The position numbers were made by a program, and so were the translations under genes. DNA of 64,000 bases from the NCBI RefSeq assembly GCF_002797895.1, contig NZ_PGES01000001.1, forward strand, positions 4,898,001 to 4,962,000. Reading direction: 5' to 3'. Each line of letters begins with the position of its first letter. Position 1 is the stretch's first letter. The notes under the pieces were generated by a model, which worked only from the letters and a program-made list of their open reading frames with translations, did not search any database and was not told the DNA's origin. Below, piece after piece: positions 43,411 through 53,313 of this stretch. Origin of the DNA: Janthinobacterium sp. 67 (GTDB lineage: Bacteria; Pseudomonadota; Gammaproteobacteria; Burkholderiales; Burkholderiaceae_D).

Positions 43411-44199
43411 TCAGGCTCCCTGGTTGATGACGCTGACAAAGGCGTCGTACAAGTCCGCGCTGCCGCCCAGGTGGCGCAGTTCGTTGACCGTGCCGTTGAA
43501 GGCGGTGGTGCCGCGGTTGATGATGCAGACGCGGTCGCACAGCTTTTCCACCTCGTGCAGGTGGTGCGTGGAAAAGATCAGCGGCACGCGCAGCGCCTTG
43601 TAGCTGGCGATGAAGTCGAGCAGGATCTTGGCCGACATCACGTCCAGCCCGGTGGTTGGTTCGTCGAGGATCACCACCTGCGGCTCGTGCACGACGGTGC
43701 GGGCGATCGCGCATTTCTGTTTCATGCCCGTCGATAATTGATCGGCCCGCTTGCCGCCGTATTCCTCCATCTGCAGCAGGGAAAACAGCTCGTCGCAGCG
43801 GCGCTTCAGCTTGTCGCCCGGCATGCCGTGCAGGCGGCCGAAATATTCCACGTTTTCGCGCGCCGTCAGGCGGCCGTACAAGCCCGTCGAACCGGACAGG
43901 AAACCGATGCTCTGACGCGCCACCAGCGGTTGCTGCAAGACATCGACGCCGTTGACGAGGGCGCTGCCCGCGTCCGCCTGCAAGGCCGTCGACAGCAGGC
44001 GCAGGGTGGTCGTCTTGCCGGCCCCATTCGGACCCAGCAGGCCCAGCACTTCTCCGGGGGCGCAGCTGAAACTGACGTCGCGCACGGCGTGGAACCAGCC
44101 ATCGTGTTCGCGCGGATCGCTGACGTGCACGCCCTTGCCCTTGTGGGGCGGCATGCGGAAACGTTTTGCCAGGTGCTTGACCTCTATCATGTGCTTCAT
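43411..44199 (-). CDS. ABC transporter ATP-binding protein (NatA-like)
   Basis: A 262-residue ABC ATPase with Walker [12 protein letters not shown]-loop [10 protein letters not shown], signature LSTGMKQK, Walker [14 protein letters not shown] and switch histidine STHHLHE. An insertion near residue 15-30 ([13 protein letters not shown]) is typical of NatA-like proteins of this group. It pairs with the permease encoded immediately downstream. The start is uncertain between ATG 44199 and ATG 44190; the one at 44229 lacks support. Confidence 0.9.
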   Translation of the reverse strand: MKHMIEVKHLAKRFRMPPHKGKGVHVSDPREHDGWFHAVRDVSFSCAPGEVLGLLGPNGAGKTTTLRLLSTALQADAGSALVNGVDVLQQPLVARQSIGFLSGSTGLYGRLTARENVEYFGRLHGMPGDKLKRRCDELFSLLQMEEYGGKRADQLSTGMKQKCAIARTVVHEPQVVILDEPTTGLDVMSAKILLDFIASYKALRVPLIFSTHHLHEVEKLCDRVCIINRGTTAFNGTVNELRHLGGSADLYDAFVSVINQGA

Positions 44200-44337
44200 C
44201 CATTCAATGGTGAAGGACGAGAGTAGCATGCAAAAAATGTAACTTGCAAGGTGGAAATATCGTTTGGTCTATTGAAAAAAACAGCATCTTCATGCAAGCT
44301 GGCCCGGTGGGCGCCGAGGACGGCGCGGGAGAGTGCA

Positions 44338-44769
44338 ATGCAAACGATCGATCAGGCGATGCAGGACAAGGTACTGGCCGTGGCCCGCGCCGGCATGACC
44401 AGTGCCGAAGCCATCGGTTTCTTCCGCGTCAGCCTGGGGCTGTACTACCTGGCCGGCCTGATGACGGAGGAAACGCTCGATTTCAAGCAGATCGACGCGA
44501 AGTACAACCGGTTTATCTACCACTCGATAGGTGGCGGGCACAGCATCGCCAGCGTGCTGCAGTTCATGAGCGGCGAGAAAGTCTTGCGTGTGCTCCAATC
44601 GGAGCGTTTTCGCGCCGCGTTTGCCCAGCACTGCCCGGACATTCCCGTCGACAGCATTTCCTTCCTGATTTCACTGAACCTGGGCGTGGCGAAAAGCCTG
44701 TCCGGCCTGGACGCCGTCGGCCCCGTGGTGGACTGGATCGAGCAGGAAAAAGCGCGCACAAGTCAATAA
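44338..44769 (+). CDS. Conserved hypothetical protein
   Basis: A 143-residue cytoplasmic, helix-rich protein that I do not recognise. It contains the stretch AIGFFRVSLGLYYLAGLM, hydrophobic but short of a convincing membrane helix, and a GGGHSIASVLQFM loop. A GGGAGAG ribosome-binding site precedes ATG 44338; a longer in-frame start at 44251 has no such site. It stands alone between the divergent NatA-like gene and coq7, about 90 bases before the latter. Confidence 0.6.
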   Translation: MQTIDQAMQDKVLAVARAGMTSAEAIGFFRVSLGLYYLAGLMTEETLDFKQIDAKYNRFIYHSIGGGHSIASVLQFMSGEKVLRVLQSERFRAAFAQHCPDIPVDSISFLISLNLGVAKSLSGLDAVGPVVDWIEQEKARTSQ

Positions 44770-44819
44770 AGCCCCGATCCCCCTGCGCGCGGCGTGGGGA
44801 CGGCTGGCCGCTATCGTCC

Positions 44820-44825
44820 TATAAT
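44820..44825 (+). promoter_or_regulatory. Candidate -10 element for coq7
   Basis: A perfect TATAAT 37 bases before the chosen coq7 start. No matching -35 is seen at 17 bases. Transcription from here would give a very short leader. Confidence 0.35.
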
Positions 44826-44856
44826 TCATGCTTTACTACTCATGAGCATAGCCACG

Positions 44857-45501
44857 ATGACCGCGAACCGCCATTTTGACCCCCTGGATCGTTTGATTGT
44901 CGGCGCCGACAAGGCCCTGCGCGTCATGGCGGGCGTGGCCTCGGCCTCGCGCCCCACGCCGGCCGCGCATGCGCCCGATGCGGAGCTGAGTCCGGCCGAA
45001 CAGCGCCACAGCGCCGGCTTGATGCGTGTCAACCATGTGGGCGAAGTGTGCGCGCAAGCCCTGTACAACTCGCAGGCGCGCTATGCGCACAGCCCGGCCA
45101 TCCGCGCCCAGTTCGACGAAGCGGGACGCGAAGAGGAAGACCACCTGGCCTGGACGGCGCAGCGCCTGACGGAGCTGGGCTCGCGTCTGAGCCTGCTCAA
45201 TCCCCTGTGGTATGCCGGTTCGTTTGCGCTGGGCACCATTGCCGCGCGCATGGGCGACGGCCGCAGCCTGGGTTTTGTGGTGGAAACGGAGCGCCAGGTG
45301 GAAGCGCACCTGGCCAGCCACCTGGAAGAGTTGCCGCCGCAGGACGCCAAGTCGCGCGCCATTGTGAAACAGATGGCCATCGACGAGGTGGAGCACGGCG
45401 CCGCCGCCCAGCGTTTGGGCGCCATCGACACCCCGGCGCCCGTGAAGGCGCTGATGGGGCTGATGGGTAAAGTGATGACAAAAACCGCCTATTACATCTG
45501 A
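44857..45501 (+). CDS. coq7: 2-nonaprenyl-3-methyl-6-methoxy-1,4-benzoquinol hydroxylase (Coq7)
   Basis: Di-iron monooxygenase that carries out the C6 hydroxylation late in ubiquinone synthesis; peripheral at the inner membrane. The 214-residue protein has the ligands of the carboxylate di-iron site in [28 protein letters not shown] and IDEVEHG. Length and sequence match the bacterial Coq7 family, which replaces UbiF in beta-proteobacteria. The start is uncertain: ATG 44857 or ATG 44842, neither with a strong ribosome-binding site. It converges on the OsmC gene; repeat copy B lies between the two. Confidence 0.9.
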   Translation: MTANRHFDPLDRLIVGADKALRVMAGVASASRPTPAAHAPDAELSPAEQRHSAGLMRVNHVGEVCAQALYNSQARYAHSPAIRAQFDEAGREEEDHLAWTAQRLTELGSRLSLLNPLWYAGSFALGTIAARMGDGRSLGFVVETERQVEAHLASHLEELPPQDAKSRAIVKQMAIDEVEHGAAAQRLGAIDTPAPVKALMGLMGKVMTKTAYYI

Positions 45502-45509
45502 CAGGTCGG

Positions 45510-45607
45510 GTAGGTCGGATTAGGCCGCCGGCCGTAATCCGACAACATTGTTGGCGCTTGCGGTGTCGTCGGATTACGCGGGGCCTTGCCCCGCTAATCC
45601 GACCTAC
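45510..45607. repeat. Nested palindromic repeat, copy B
   Basis: A 98-base relative of copy A (14047): GTAGGTCGGATTAG at the left end and its complement at the right, inner TAATCCGAC/GTCGGATTA pair, and the same central CAACATTGTTG. It fills the gap between convergent coq7 and the OsmC gene. The last bases (CTA at 45604-45606) are the TAG stop codon of the OsmC gene on the minus strand. Confidence 0.85.
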
Positions 45608-46026
45608 TCCTCGATGATTTCGAAGGAGTGCGTAATTTCCGCCGTTTTCGCCAGCATGATCGACGCCGAGCAATATTTGTCATGCGACAAGGCCACGGCC
45701 CGTTCCACGGCCGTCGGTTTCAGTGCCTTGCCCCGCACGGTGAAGTGGAAGTGGATCTTGGTGAATACTTTCGGATCGGTGTCGGCGCGGTCGGCCTTCA
45801 GGGTTACTTCGCAGCCACTGACGGCTTCGCGGCCCCGTTTCAGGATCAGCACCACGTCATAGGCGGTGCAGCCGCCCGTGCCCAGCAAGACCATTTCCAT
45901 GGGGCGTGGCGCCAGGTTGTGGCCGCCGCCATCGGGCGCGCCATCCATGGTCACCAGGTGGCCGGAACCCGTTTCTGCCCGAAAACTCATGCCCGACGGG
46001 CCATTCCAGCTGACTTTGCATTCCAT
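45604..46026 (-). CDS. OsmC family protein
   Basis: A 140-residue protein of the OsmC/YhfA family. The two redox-active cysteines of the family are seen in GTGGCTAYD (about residue 53) and HDKYCSAS (about 119), suggesting peroxidase-like reduction of organic hydroperoxides. The YhfA-like subgroup is less well characterised than OsmC proper. GGAGAG precedes ATG 46026. Its TAG stop codon lies in repeat copy B. Confidence 0.88.
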   Translation of the reverse strand: MECKVSWNGPSGMSFRAETGSGHLVTMDGAPDGGGHNLAPRPMEMVLLGTGGCTAYDVVLILKRGREAVSGCEVTLKADRADTDPKVFTKIHFHFTVRGKALKPTAVERAVALSHDKYCSASIMLAKTAEITHSFEIIEE

Positions 46027-46120
46027 CGTACTCTCCGAAAATTGTAAGCGTTTTGTATTGTAATAGAGGAATGCCCATCCATGTGCCGCCCGCCGGGCCG
46101 CAGCCGGCCTCGATTGCGGC

Positions 46121-46150
46121 TTGACGCGGCAAGGCAAAGCCGCTTATACT
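46121..46150 (+). promoter_or_regulatory. Sigma-70 promoter of rplM-rpsI
   Basis: TTGACG and TATACT are separated by 18 bases, one of the best consensus promoters in the window. It lies about 100 bases before the rplM start, leaving room for a leader in which autoregulation could occur. Confidence 0.65.
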
Positions 46151-46251
46151 TGTCGGCTTTCCGTTCGCTCAGGAAAAGTAAATAAGGCAGAGTCCGAACA
46201 GCAACATCGTCGGAACCACCATTTGAGCGTGTAATCTATTAGGAAGTCAAC

Positions 46252-46680
46252 ATGAAAACATTTTCCGCTAAAGGACATGAAGTCCAGCGCGATTGGTTCG
46301 TGGTTGACGCGACGGACAAAGTCCTCGGACGTGTTGCCAGCGAAGTGGCACTCCGACTGCGCGGCAAACACAAACCAGAATTTACTCCTCACGTCGATAC
46401 CGGCGACTTCATCGTCGTCATCAACGCAGGCAAACTGCGTGTGACCGGTACCAAAGCTACTGAGAAAATTTACTACCGTCACTCTGGCTATCCAGGCGGC
46501 ATCTACGAAACCAACTTCCAGAAAATGCAACAGCGTTTTCCAGGTCGCGCGCTTGAGAAAGCGGTCAAAGGCATGCTGCCTAAAGGCCCACTCGGCTACG
46601 CAATGATCAAGAAGCTGAAAGTGTACGCGGAAGGTTCCCATCCGCACGCTGCTCAGCAACCTAAAGCACTTGTTCTCTAA
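46252..46680 (+). CDS. rplM: 50S ribosomal protein L13
   Basis: Ribosomal protein of the large subunit, 142 residues, matching E. coli L13 in length and in the motifs [29 protein letters not shown] and MLPKGPLG. It is the first gene of the rplM-rpsI operon and has a strong promoter about 100 bases upstream. AGGAAG precedes the ATG. Codon use here is less GC3-biased than in neighbouring genes, as expected for highly expressed ribosomal genes. Confidence 0.98.
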   Translation: MKTFSAKGHEVQRDWFVVDATDKVLGRVASEVALRLRGKHKPEFTPHVDTGDFIVVINAGKLRVTGTKATEKIYYRHSGYPGGIYETNFQKMQQRFPGRALEKAVKGMLPKGPLGYAMIKKLKVYAEGSHPHAAQQPKALVL

Positions 46681-46689
46681 GGAACTGAC

Positions 46690-47082
46690 ATGATCGGTAA
46701 TTACAATTATGGAACCGGCCGTCGCAAAAGTGCAGTGGCTCGGGTTTTTATCAAAGTTGGCACAGGCTTGATCGTTGTTAACGGCAAACCAGCAAACGAA
46801 TACTTTTCGCGCGAAACGGGTCTGATGGTCATCCGTCAACCCCTGGAACTGACCGGCAATGTCGAGCGTTTCGACATCAAAGTCAACGTCCATGGCGGCG
46901 GTGAGTCGGGCCAGGCTGGTGCAGTTCGTCACGGCATCACCCGCGCTCTGATCGACTACGATGCAGCGTTGAAACCGGAACTGGCGAAAGCCGGCTTCGT
47001 GACCCGCGATGCACGTGAAGTCGAGCGTAAAAAAGTTGGTCTGCGCAAAGCACGTCGCGCAAAGCAATTCTCGAAGCGTTAA
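46690..47082 (+). CDS. rpsI: 30S ribosomal protein S9
   Basis: Ribosomal protein of the small subunit, 130 residues, ending in the conserved [12 protein letters not shown] tail that reaches the P-site tRNA. The N-terminal [15 protein letters not shown] is typical. It lies nine bases after rplM in the universally conserved pair and is followed by two hairpins, the second a terminator. Confidence 0.98.
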   Translation: MIGNYNYGTGRRKSAVARVFIKVGTGLIVVNGKPANEYFSRETGLMVIRQPLELTGNVERFDIKVNVHGGGESGQAGAVRHGITRALIDYDAALKPELAKAGFVTRDAREVERKKVGLRKARRAKQFSKR

Positions 47083-47093
47083 TTTCTACGCTA

Positions 47094-47151
47094 CAGCACC
47101 TTTCGGGGTGCTGGTCGAAAAGCCGCTGGACTTCGGTCCCGCGGCTTTTTT
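47094..47151 (+). terminator. Tandem hairpins ending rplM-rpsI
   Basis: The first hairpin is CAGCACC-TTTCGG-GGTGCTG (47094-47113). The second is AAAAGCCGC paired with GCGGCTTTTTT (47118-47151), a standard rho-independent terminator with a T tract. Confidence 0.85.
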
Positions 47152-47251
47152 GCATTTCAGCGTGACTCGGCGTTGCGCTGTAAAATACGCGGAAAACCCC
47201 ATGGGTAGCGTTTCCCTTCATCTTTATGCAATCTATACACAAGGAAAGAAC

Positions 47252-48289
47252 ATGATCAAAGTTGGCATCGTCGGCGGCACTGGATACACGGGCGTGGAAT
47301 TGCTGCGCTTGCTCGCTACCCATCCAGATGTCGAGTTGACGGCGATTACCTCGCGCAAGGAAGATGGCTTGCCCGTTGCTGACATGTATCCTTCCCTGCG
47401 TGGCCATGTCAACCTGGCGTTTACGTCGCCGGACAAGGCCAAGCTGGAGCAGTGTGACGTGGTCTTCTTTGCCACGCCACATGGCGTTGCCATGGCGCAA
47501 GCACCAGCCTTGCTGGCCGCCGGCGTGAAAGTCATCGACCTGGCCGCCGACTTCCGCCTGAAAGACCAGGCCAAGTTCGAGCAGTGGTACAAGATTCCCC
47601 ACACGGCGCCCGAGCTGATCGAGCAGGCCGTGTACGGCTTGCCGGAACTGAACCGCGAAGACATCAAGCAAGCCAAGCTGATCGCCAACCCCGGTTGCTA
47701 TCCGACCACCATGCAGCTGGGTTTTTACCCGTTGCTCAAGGCGGGGCTGGTCAACGCGGGCGGTTTGATCGCCGACTGCAAGTCGGGCGTGTCCGGCGCC
47801 GGCCGCAAGGCGGAAATCGGCATCCTGTTCTCGGAAAGCAGCGACAGCTTCAAGGCCTACGGCGTGGCCGGTCACCGCCACCTGCCGGAAACGACGGCGC
47901 AATTGCAGCGTTTCACGGACGAGAAAGTGGCGCTGACCTTCACGCCGCACCTGGTGCCGATGATACGTGGCATGCATTCGACCCTGTACGCGCAGCTGAA
48001 CAAGGATGTCAGCAATGAAGAGCTGCAAGCCTTGTTCGAAGAGCAATACAAAGACGAGCCTTTCGTCGACGTGATGCCGTTCGGCTCGCATCCGGAAACC
48101 CGTTCCACGCGCGGCTCGAACACGCTGCGCCTGGCCTTGCACCGTCCGGAAGGCGGCAATACCGTCATCGTGCTGGTAGTGCAGGACAACCTGGTCAAGG
48201 GCGCATCGGGCCAGGCCGTGCAATGCATGAACTTGATGTTTGGCTTGAAAGAAGCGGCCGGTTTGCAACACATCGCCGTGATGCCGTAA
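47252..48289 (+). CDS. argC: N-acetyl-gamma-glutamyl-phosphate reductase
   Basis: Third step of arginine synthesis, NADPH-dependent. The 345-residue protein has the Rossmann motif [11 protein letters not shown] at the N-terminus, the catalytic cysteine in [10 protein letters not shown] (about Cys149) and the H-R-H of VAGHRHLPE (about 210). AAGGAAAG precedes ATG 47252; longer in-frame starts reach back into the rpsI terminator. No other arg genes are nearby. Confidence 0.95.
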   Translation: MIKVGIVGGTGYTGVELLRLLATHPDVELTAITSRKEDGLPVADMYPSLRGHVNLAFTSPDKAKLEQCDVVFFATPHGVAMAQAPALLAAGVKVIDLAADFRLKDQAKFEQWYKIPHTAPELIEQAVYGLPELNREDIKQAKLIANPGCYPTTMQLGFYPLLKAGLVNAGGLIADCKSGVSGAGRKAEIGILFSESSDSFKAYGVAGHRHLPETTAQLQRFTDEKVALTFTPHLVPMIRGMHSTLYAQLNKDVSNEELQALFEEQYKDEPFVDVMPFGSHPETRSTRGSNTLRLALHRPEGGNTVIVLVVQDNLVKGASGQAVQCMNLMFGLKEAAGLQHIAVMP

Positions 48290-48378
48290 CGATACGCGAC
48301 GGTGCTTGCGCGGGTCCGGCGCCTTTTTGCCGGACCTGTGATAAATTGGACTGCCACCTACCCGACAGGATGACGTTC

Positions 48379-48768
48379 ATGTTCGAGCGCAACGCGAAAA
48401 ACCCCATCGACACCTTGATCGGCGCTTCCACGCGGATCGAGGGCGACCTGCTGTTTTGCGGCGGCCTGCGCATCGACGGCCATGTGCGCGGCAACGTCAC
48501 GGGCGAGCCGGGCGAGCCCACGTATGTGGTGCTGGGCGAGGCGGGCCGTATCGATGGTGAAGTGCGCTGCTCGAGCCTGGTCGTCAGCGGCGAGATCAAT
48601 GGTCCCGTGTACGTGTCCGAAATGCTTGAAATCCAGCCAAAAGCCCGCATTGTAGGTGAGGTCTATTACAAGGTGCTGGAAATGCACAGCGGCGCATTGG
48701 TGCAGGGCAAGCTCAGCCGGCACGACAGCGCAGACCCGGTGCTGCACCTGGCCGTGTCGGAAATGTGA
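48379..48768 (+). CDS. Bactofilin (polymer-forming cytoskeletal protein)
   Basis: A 129-residue bactofilin: a central right-handed beta-helix domain with repeated short turns (IEGDLLF, RIDGHVRGN, GRIDGEV, GEINGPVY, ARIVGEVYY) flanked by short disordered ends. Bactofilins polymerise without nucleotide and localise cell-wall or motility machinery. ATG 48379 with AGGA at proper spacing is preferred over ATG 48370. It is encoded between argC and erpA, as in related beta-proteobacteria. Confidence 0.88.
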   Translation: MFERNAKNPIDTLIGASTRIEGDLLFCGGLRIDGHVRGNVTGEPGEPTYVVLGEAGRIDGEVRCSSLVVSGEINGPVYVSEMLEIQPKARIVGEVYYKVLEMHSGALVQGKLSRHDSADPVLHLAVSEM

Positions 48769-48829
48769 GCAGGAACAACACCGGCCTGCCGCGTCAGCGG
48801 CGGCCGCAGCGCGACTTGCGCCAACAGTC

Positions 48830-48835
48830 TATAAT
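48830..48835 (+). promoter_or_regulatory. Candidate -10 element for erpA
   Basis: A perfect TATAAT about 32 bases before the erpA start. The region upstream has no consensus -35, which would fit regulation by an activator or IscR-type control, though no such site was identified. Confidence 0.35.
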
Positions 48836-48866
48836 GACTTAATGTTTTCTAGTAGGAGTGCCTGAT

Positions 48867-49229
48867 ATGAATGCCGTCGCTGAAATGCAAGATGTGATCC
48901 CTTCCCCTATTATCTTTACCGATAGCGCCGCTGAAAAAGTCGCGCAGCTGATCGAAGAAGAAGGCAATCCCGACCTGAAATTGCGCGTATTCGTGCAGGG
49001 CGGCGGCTGCTCCGGTTTCCAGTATGGCTTCACCTTCGATGAAATCGTCAACGAAGATGACACCACCATGGTCAAGAACGGCGTCCAGCTGTTGATCGAT
49101 TCCATGAGCTACCAGTACCTGGTCGGCGCGGAAATCGACTACAAGGATGACCTGGAAGGCGCGCAATTCGTGATTAAAAACCCTACCGCGACTTCCACCT
49201 GCGGTTGCGGTTCCTCGTTCTCGGTATAA
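48867..49229 (+). CDS. erpA: Iron-sulfur cluster insertion protein ErpA
   Basis: A-type carrier that delivers Fe-S clusters to apoproteins, including enzymes of isoprenoid synthesis. The 120-residue protein has the three conserved cysteines: Cys48 in GGGCSGF and Cys112/Cys114 in TCGCGSS. Its sequence groups with ErpA rather than IscA. AGGAG precedes ATG 48867. A terminator shared with the convergent anmK gene follows. Confidence 0.93.
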   Translation: MNAVAEMQDVIPSPIIFTDSAAEKVAQLIEEEGNPDLKLRVFVQGGGCSGFQYGFTFDEIVNEDDTTMVKNGVQLLIDSMSYQYLVGAEIDYKDDLEGAQFVIKNPTATSTCGCGSSFSV

Positions 49230-49250
49230 AGTAGTTTTATCGGAATGTAA

Positions 49251-49277
49251 AAATAGCGGATCATCGATCCGCTATTT
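49251..49277. terminator. Terminator between convergent erpA and anmK
   Basis: AAATAGCGGATC and GATCCGCTATTT form a perfect 12-base stem with a three-base loop. On the minus strand it is followed by TTTTTA, so it is a good terminator for anmK. On the plus strand its tail is poorer. Confidence 0.8.
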
Positions 49278-49293
49278 GTGTTTCTGTGCCCGC

Positions 49294-50388
49294 TTAGCGC
49301 GGATACAGCGCGCCCAATACCCTCAGCCCCTGCGCTCCCGTCACGGCCGGCAAGTTACCCGGCTTGCGCTGCGTAAAACGCCAGGCCAGCCACGCAAAGG
49401 CCAGCGCCTCGACCTGGCTGGGCGCCACGCCCAGCGCTGCCGTCGATTCCACCGCCATGCCCGGTAATGCACGGGCCAGCGCCGCCATCAGGCTGGCGTT
49501 CTGCGCGCCGCCGCCACACACGTACACGGTTTCCGCCCGCGCCCCGTCGCGCGCGATGGCGTGCGCCAGGCTGGCGGCCGTCAGCTGCGTCAGGGTCGCC
49601 TGCACGTCGGCCGGATTGGCTTGCGCATAGTTGCTCAGCTTGCCCTGCAGCCAGTCGGCATGGAACAGGTCGCGTCCCGTGCTTTTCGGCGCCGGCAAGT
49701 CAAAATACGGTTCATCGAGCAAATCTGCCAGCAGCGCGGGGATGACCTGGCCTGTCTCGGCCCAGGCGCCGTTGGCGTCATAGGGTTGGCCCAGGTGCCG
49801 CAAGACCCAGCCATCCATCAGCGCATTGCCCGGCCCCGTATCGTAGCCCGTCACCGTGCCGTCCGCGTGCAGTACGCTGATATTGCTGATGCCGCCGATA
49901 TTGGCCAGCACGCGCGTGTGGCCGGGCAGATTGAAAATGGCCTGGTGAAAAGCGGGCACCAGCGGCGCGCCCTGGCCGCCGGCCGCCACGTCGCGGCTGC
50001 GCAAGTCGGCGATGACGTCGATGCCCGCCAGTTCAGCCAGCAGGGCAGGGTTGTTCAACTGGCGCGTAAAGCCCAGCTCGGGTCGGTGGCGGATGGTCTG
50101 GCCATGCGCGCCGATGGCGGCAACGGCGTCCGGGCCGATGCCCGCTTTGCTCAAGAGCATGGCGACGCAATCGGCGTAATGGCGTACCAGTTGATTGGCC
50201 GCCAGCGCTTCGCGTTCGATTTCATTCTGGCCAGCACTTTGCAAGGCCATCAGGTCGGCGCGCAGGCTGGCGGGGAAGGGAATGTAGGCGTCGCCCAGGC
50301 TGCGCGTGCCGCCATCGTCGGAAAAGTCGACCAGCGCGCCATCGACGCCATCGAGGCTGGTGCCCGACATCAAACCGATATACAGCAT
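49294..50388 (-). CDS. anmK: Anhydro-N-acetylmuramic acid kinase
   Basis: Converts 1,6-anhydro-N-acetylmuramic acid from cell-wall turnover to MurNAc-6-phosphate. The 364-residue protein has the family N-terminal [10 protein letters not shown] (7-16), [16 protein letters not shown] and [10 protein letters not shown] perfect AAGGAGT ribosome-binding site precedes ATG 50388. It lies downstream of the M23 peptidase, so peptidoglycan cutting and recycling are encoded side by side; a terminator between the two suggests separate transcription. Confidence 0.95.
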   Translation of the reverse strand: MLYIGLMSGTSLDGVDGALVDFSDDGGTRSLGDAYIPFPASLRADLMALQSAGQNEIEREALAANQLVRHYADCVAMLLSKAGIGPDAVAAIGAHGQTIRHRPELGFTRQLNNPALLAELAGIDVIADLRSRDVAAGGQGAPLVPAFHQAIFNLPGHTRVLANIGGISNISVLHADGTVTGYDTGPGNALMDGWVLRHLGQPYDANGAWAETGQVIPALLADLLDEPYFDLPAPKSTGRDLFHADWLQGKLSNYAQANPADVQATLTQLTAASLAHAIARDGARAETVYVCGGGAQNASLMAALARALPGMAVESTAALGVAPSQVEALAFAWLAWRFTQRKPGNLPAVTGAQGLRVLGALYPR

Positions 50389-50466
50389 GGGGTACTCCTT
50401 GAGTGCTCAGTGGTGGGATGCATTGTGCCGTATTTGTGCCGTACGCAAAAGCGCGCGGGGAAAAAC

Positions 50467-50500
50467 AAAGGCACCGGCCATCTGCATGGGCGGTGCCTTT
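50467..50500 (-). terminator. Terminator of the M23 peptidase gene
   Basis: AAAGGCACCG and CGGTGCCTTT form the stem. On the minus strand it is followed by GTTTTT. It lies between the M23 peptidase stop and the anmK start, so it would separate the two transcripts. Confidence 0.75.
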
Positions 50501-50525
50501 ATATATTGCCCGAAGGCAGTGTTGC

Positions 50526-51893
50526 TTAGCGCGAAGCCAGTGCCGTGTCGTTCGGACGCAGCAGGGTGAAGCGGTGCATCATGTCAGCCGACACCATGCG
50601 GAAGCGGCTCAGCTCGGCGGCCGTCAATGGCGCCTGTGCTTGTACGTTCAGCTTGCTTGGGTCTTGTGCCACGCCGCCGACGCGGAATTCATAGTGCAAA
50701 TGCGCGCCCGTGGACCAGCCGGTGGTGCCGACGTAGCCGATCACATCGCCCTGGCTGACTTTTTGACCTTTTTTCAGGCCCGAAGCGAAGCGGCTCATGT
50801 GGGCGTAGGCGGTGCTGTAGTTGGCCCAGTGTTTCAGGACGACAACATTGCCATAGCCGTTTTGGCTGCCGACGGAATCGACCACGCCATCGCCCGAAGC
50901 GCGGATAGGTGTACCGGTTGCTGCAGCGAAATCGATGCCCTTGTGCGCTTTCCAGTTGCCGGAAATCGGGTGTACGCGCATGGAGAAGCCGGACGAGATA
51001 CGGGAAAATTCGAGGGGGGATTTCAGGAAGGCTTTTTTGAGGGACTTGCCGTCGAAACTGTAGTAACCGCCGCCTTGCTTGCTGGCTGGGTCTTCGAACC
51101 AAACGGACTGGTAAGTCGTGCCGCGGTTGGTGAATTCACCGGCCAGGATGCGGCCCGCTCGGACAAATTCGCCATCTTGCCAGAATGTTTCGTAGACAAC
51201 ATTAAACGAGTCGCCGCGTTTCAGGTCGGAGCGGAAGTCGATATTGGTGGAGAACATTTCCACGATTTGCGCGGAAATCGAGTCTGGCAGGCGGGTGCCG
51301 TCCAGGCTGGAGTCGGTGGCGGCGAACAGGGTGGAGGTAATCTTGCGCGCGTGCATTTCAACGCGGCGTTCCAGCTGGGCTGCCACTTCCTTGGCCACGA
51401 ACTTGTCGCCCTTGCGGGTGATCAGGATGTTCTTGACCGATTTGTCCGTGCCGTCGACGAGGGTGGCGCGCATCCAGTTGAGGTCGCCGTTTTCGGTGGT
51501 TTGCGCTTGTACGCGCTTGCCCGATTTCAGCAACATCACGCCGCGCGCGATCTTGTCGGTTTTGATGAAATTGGCGGCCGCCTGATCATCCACGCCGAGA
51601 CGGGTCAGCAGGGTGGCGAGGGTATCGCCAGCGCGGACTTTTTCTTCGTGGGTGAAATTCTGGTCTACCTGTTCCATCGCGGAAATTTGCGAGGCGATGT
51701 CCGGCATTTCCAGGTTCTGGGCGATGGACGTGACGGGCAGGTCCGATGCGTCCGGCGCCATGGGCGACACAGCGACCGCGCCGAAGGCGGCCACGGCGAG
51801 CAGCACCGCGGACGCACCAATAATGCGTGCCTTGCGGGTCGTCGTCAGCTGTGTGTACAGGCGTGAGCCTGTGATTTTATGTATAGGGTTCAT
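50526..51893 (-). CDS. M23 family peptidoglycan endopeptidase (MepM-like)
   Basis: A 455-residue envelope protein. A cytoplasmic N-terminus of about 22 residues precedes one transmembrane helix (about 23-45). Next is an OapA/LysM-like region (VRAGDTLATLLTRLGV near 87), a middle beta domain, and the C-terminal M23 metalloendopeptidase with the zinc ligands in AHKGIDFAA and GAHLHYEF. It should cut DD-cross-links to allow cell-wall growth, as MepM does. The conserved neighbourhood M23-tyrS is typical of beta-proteobacteria. It is divergent from tyrS. Confidence 0.92.
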   Translation of the reverse strand: MNPIHKITGSRLYTQLTTTRKARIIGASAVLLAVAAFGAVAVSPMAPDASDLPVTSIAQNLEMPDIASQISAMEQVDQNFTHEEKVRAGDTLATLLTRLGVDDQAAANFIKTDKIARGVMLLKSGKRVQAQTTENGDLNWMRATLVDGTDKSVKNILITRKGDKFVAKEVAAQLERRVEMHARKITSTLFAATDSSLDGTRLPDSISAQIVEMFSTNIDFRSDLKRGDSFNVVYETFWQDGEFVRAGRILAGEFTNRGTTYQSVWFEDPASKQGGGYYSFDGKSLKKAFLKSPLEFSRISSGFSMRVHPISGNWKAHKGIDFAAATGTPIRASGDGVVDSVGSQNGYGNVVVLKHWANYSTAYAHMSRFASGLKKGQKVSQGDVIGYVGTTGWSTGAHLHYEFRVGGVAQDPSKLNVQAQAPLTAAELSRFRMVSADMMHRFTLLRPNDTALASR

Positions 51894-52047
51894 GCAATCA
51901 GTTAAAATTTGCCCTTGAACGTGACCTGAGCTAGCGCTCTTTGTTATTGTTATTTTGATTCGTTTTCATACGGCAAGATTGATGGGATCGAGCATTATAG
52001 CAAACTCCGCAAACCTACTACCATTTTGAGATCTACAGTCAAATTTT

Positions 52048-53313
52048 ATGGAAATCAACACCACCGCATCGCCTACAAAGGCTAACGCCGCTCAGACCGC
52101 GCTTCCGCTGTCTGACAGAGTACAAGAAGCCCTCGCGATTACCAAGCGTGGCGTCGACGAACTATTGATCGAAAGCGAATTTGCGCAAAAATTAGCACGC
52201 TCCGAGAAAACCGGTGTTCCGCTGCGCATCAAACTGGGCCTGGACCCGACCGCACCCGACTTGCACCTGGGCCACACTGTCGTGCTGAACAAGATGCGCC
52301 AGCTGCAAAACCTCGGCCATCAAGTCATTTTCCTCATTGGCGACTTCACGTCCATGATCGGCGACCCTTCGGGCCGCAACGTCACGCGCCCGCCGCTGAC
52401 CAAGGAACAGATCGAGATTAACGCGATGACGTATTTCGCGCAAGCATCTTTAGTACTGGACGCCAGCAAGACGGAAATCCGCTATAACTCCGAGTGGTGC
52501 GATCCGCTGGGCGCGCGCGGCATCATCCAGCTCGCTTCCCACTACACGGTGGCGCGCATGATCGAGCGCGACGACTTCACCAAGCGCTTCCAGGGCGGCA
52601 TTCCTATTTCCGTGCATGAATTCCTGTACCCGCTGATGCAGGGCTATGACTCGGTGGCCCTGAAATCGGACCTGGAACTGGGCGGCACGGACCAGAAGTT
52701 CAACCTGCTGGTGGGCCGCGAACTGCAAAAGCAGTACGGACAGGAGCAGCAGTGTATTTTGACCATGCCGCTGCTGGAAGGTTTGGACGGCGTGGAAAAA
52801 ATGTCCAAGTCGAAGAACAACTACATCGGCATCACGGAACCGGGCAACACCATGTTCGCCAAGCTGATGAGCATTTCCGACGTCATGATGTGGCGCTACT
52901 ACGAGCTGCTGTCGTGGCGCTCGATCGACGAGCTGGCGCAGCTGAAGCGCGAAGTCGAGGAAGGCCGCAATCCGCGCGACGCCAAGGTTGCACTGGCGCA
53001 AGAGATCGTTGCCCGCTTCCATTCGCAGCAGGCGGCCGAAGATGCGCTGGCGGACTTCGTCAACCGCTCGAAAGGCGGCATTCCCGACGATATTCCGGAA
53101 GTGAGCCTGGCTGGCGCGCCGCTGGGCATCCCGCAATTGCTCAAGCAAGCCGGTCTGTGCCCATCCACGTCGGAAGCCATGCGCAAGATCGACCAGGGCG
53201 GCGTGCGCATCGATGGCACCGTCATCAGCGACAAGGGCTTGCAAGTGGAAGCCGGCCAGTTCGTGTTGCAAGTTGGCAAGCGCAGCTTTGCGCGCGTCAC
53301 CTTGACGGCATGA
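52048..53313 (+). CDS. tyrS: Tyrosyl-tRNA synthetase
   Basis: Class I synthetase charging tRNA-Tyr. The 421-residue protein has the HIGH-type motif HLGHTVV near residue 75, the KMSKS loop KMSKSKNN near 250, and a C-terminal S4 RNA-binding domain (about 355-421). It belongs to the TyrZ-like subgroup by the KMSKS sequence and length. Its stop codon overlaps the start of dtd (ATGA), so the two are translationally coupled. Confidence 0.96.
   Translation: MEINTTASPTKANAAQTALPLSDRVQEALAITKRGVDELLIESEFAQKLARSEKTGVPLRIKLGLDPTAPDLHLGHTVVLNKMRQLQNLGHQVIFLIGDFTSMIGDPSGRNVTRPPLTKEQIEINAMTYFAQASLVLDASKTEIRYNSEWCDPLGARGIIQLASHYTVARMIERDDFTKRFQGGIPISVHEFLYPLMQGYDSVALKSDLELGGTDQKFNLLVGRELQKQYGQEQQCILTMPLLEGLDGVEKMSKSKNNYIGITEPGNTMFAKLMSISDVMMWRYYELLSWRSIDELAQLKREVEEGRNPRDAKVALAQEIVARFHSQQAAEDALADFVNRSKGGIPDDIPEVSLAGAPLGIPQLLKQAGLCPSTSEAMRKIDQGGVRIDGTVISDKGLQVEAGQFVLQVGKRSFARVTLTA

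Noticed and set aside
48313..48336. A rho-independent terminator after argC
   Set aside because: GGTCCGGC and GCCGGACC form a stem, but the T residues are in its loop and not after it; kept out of the feature list.
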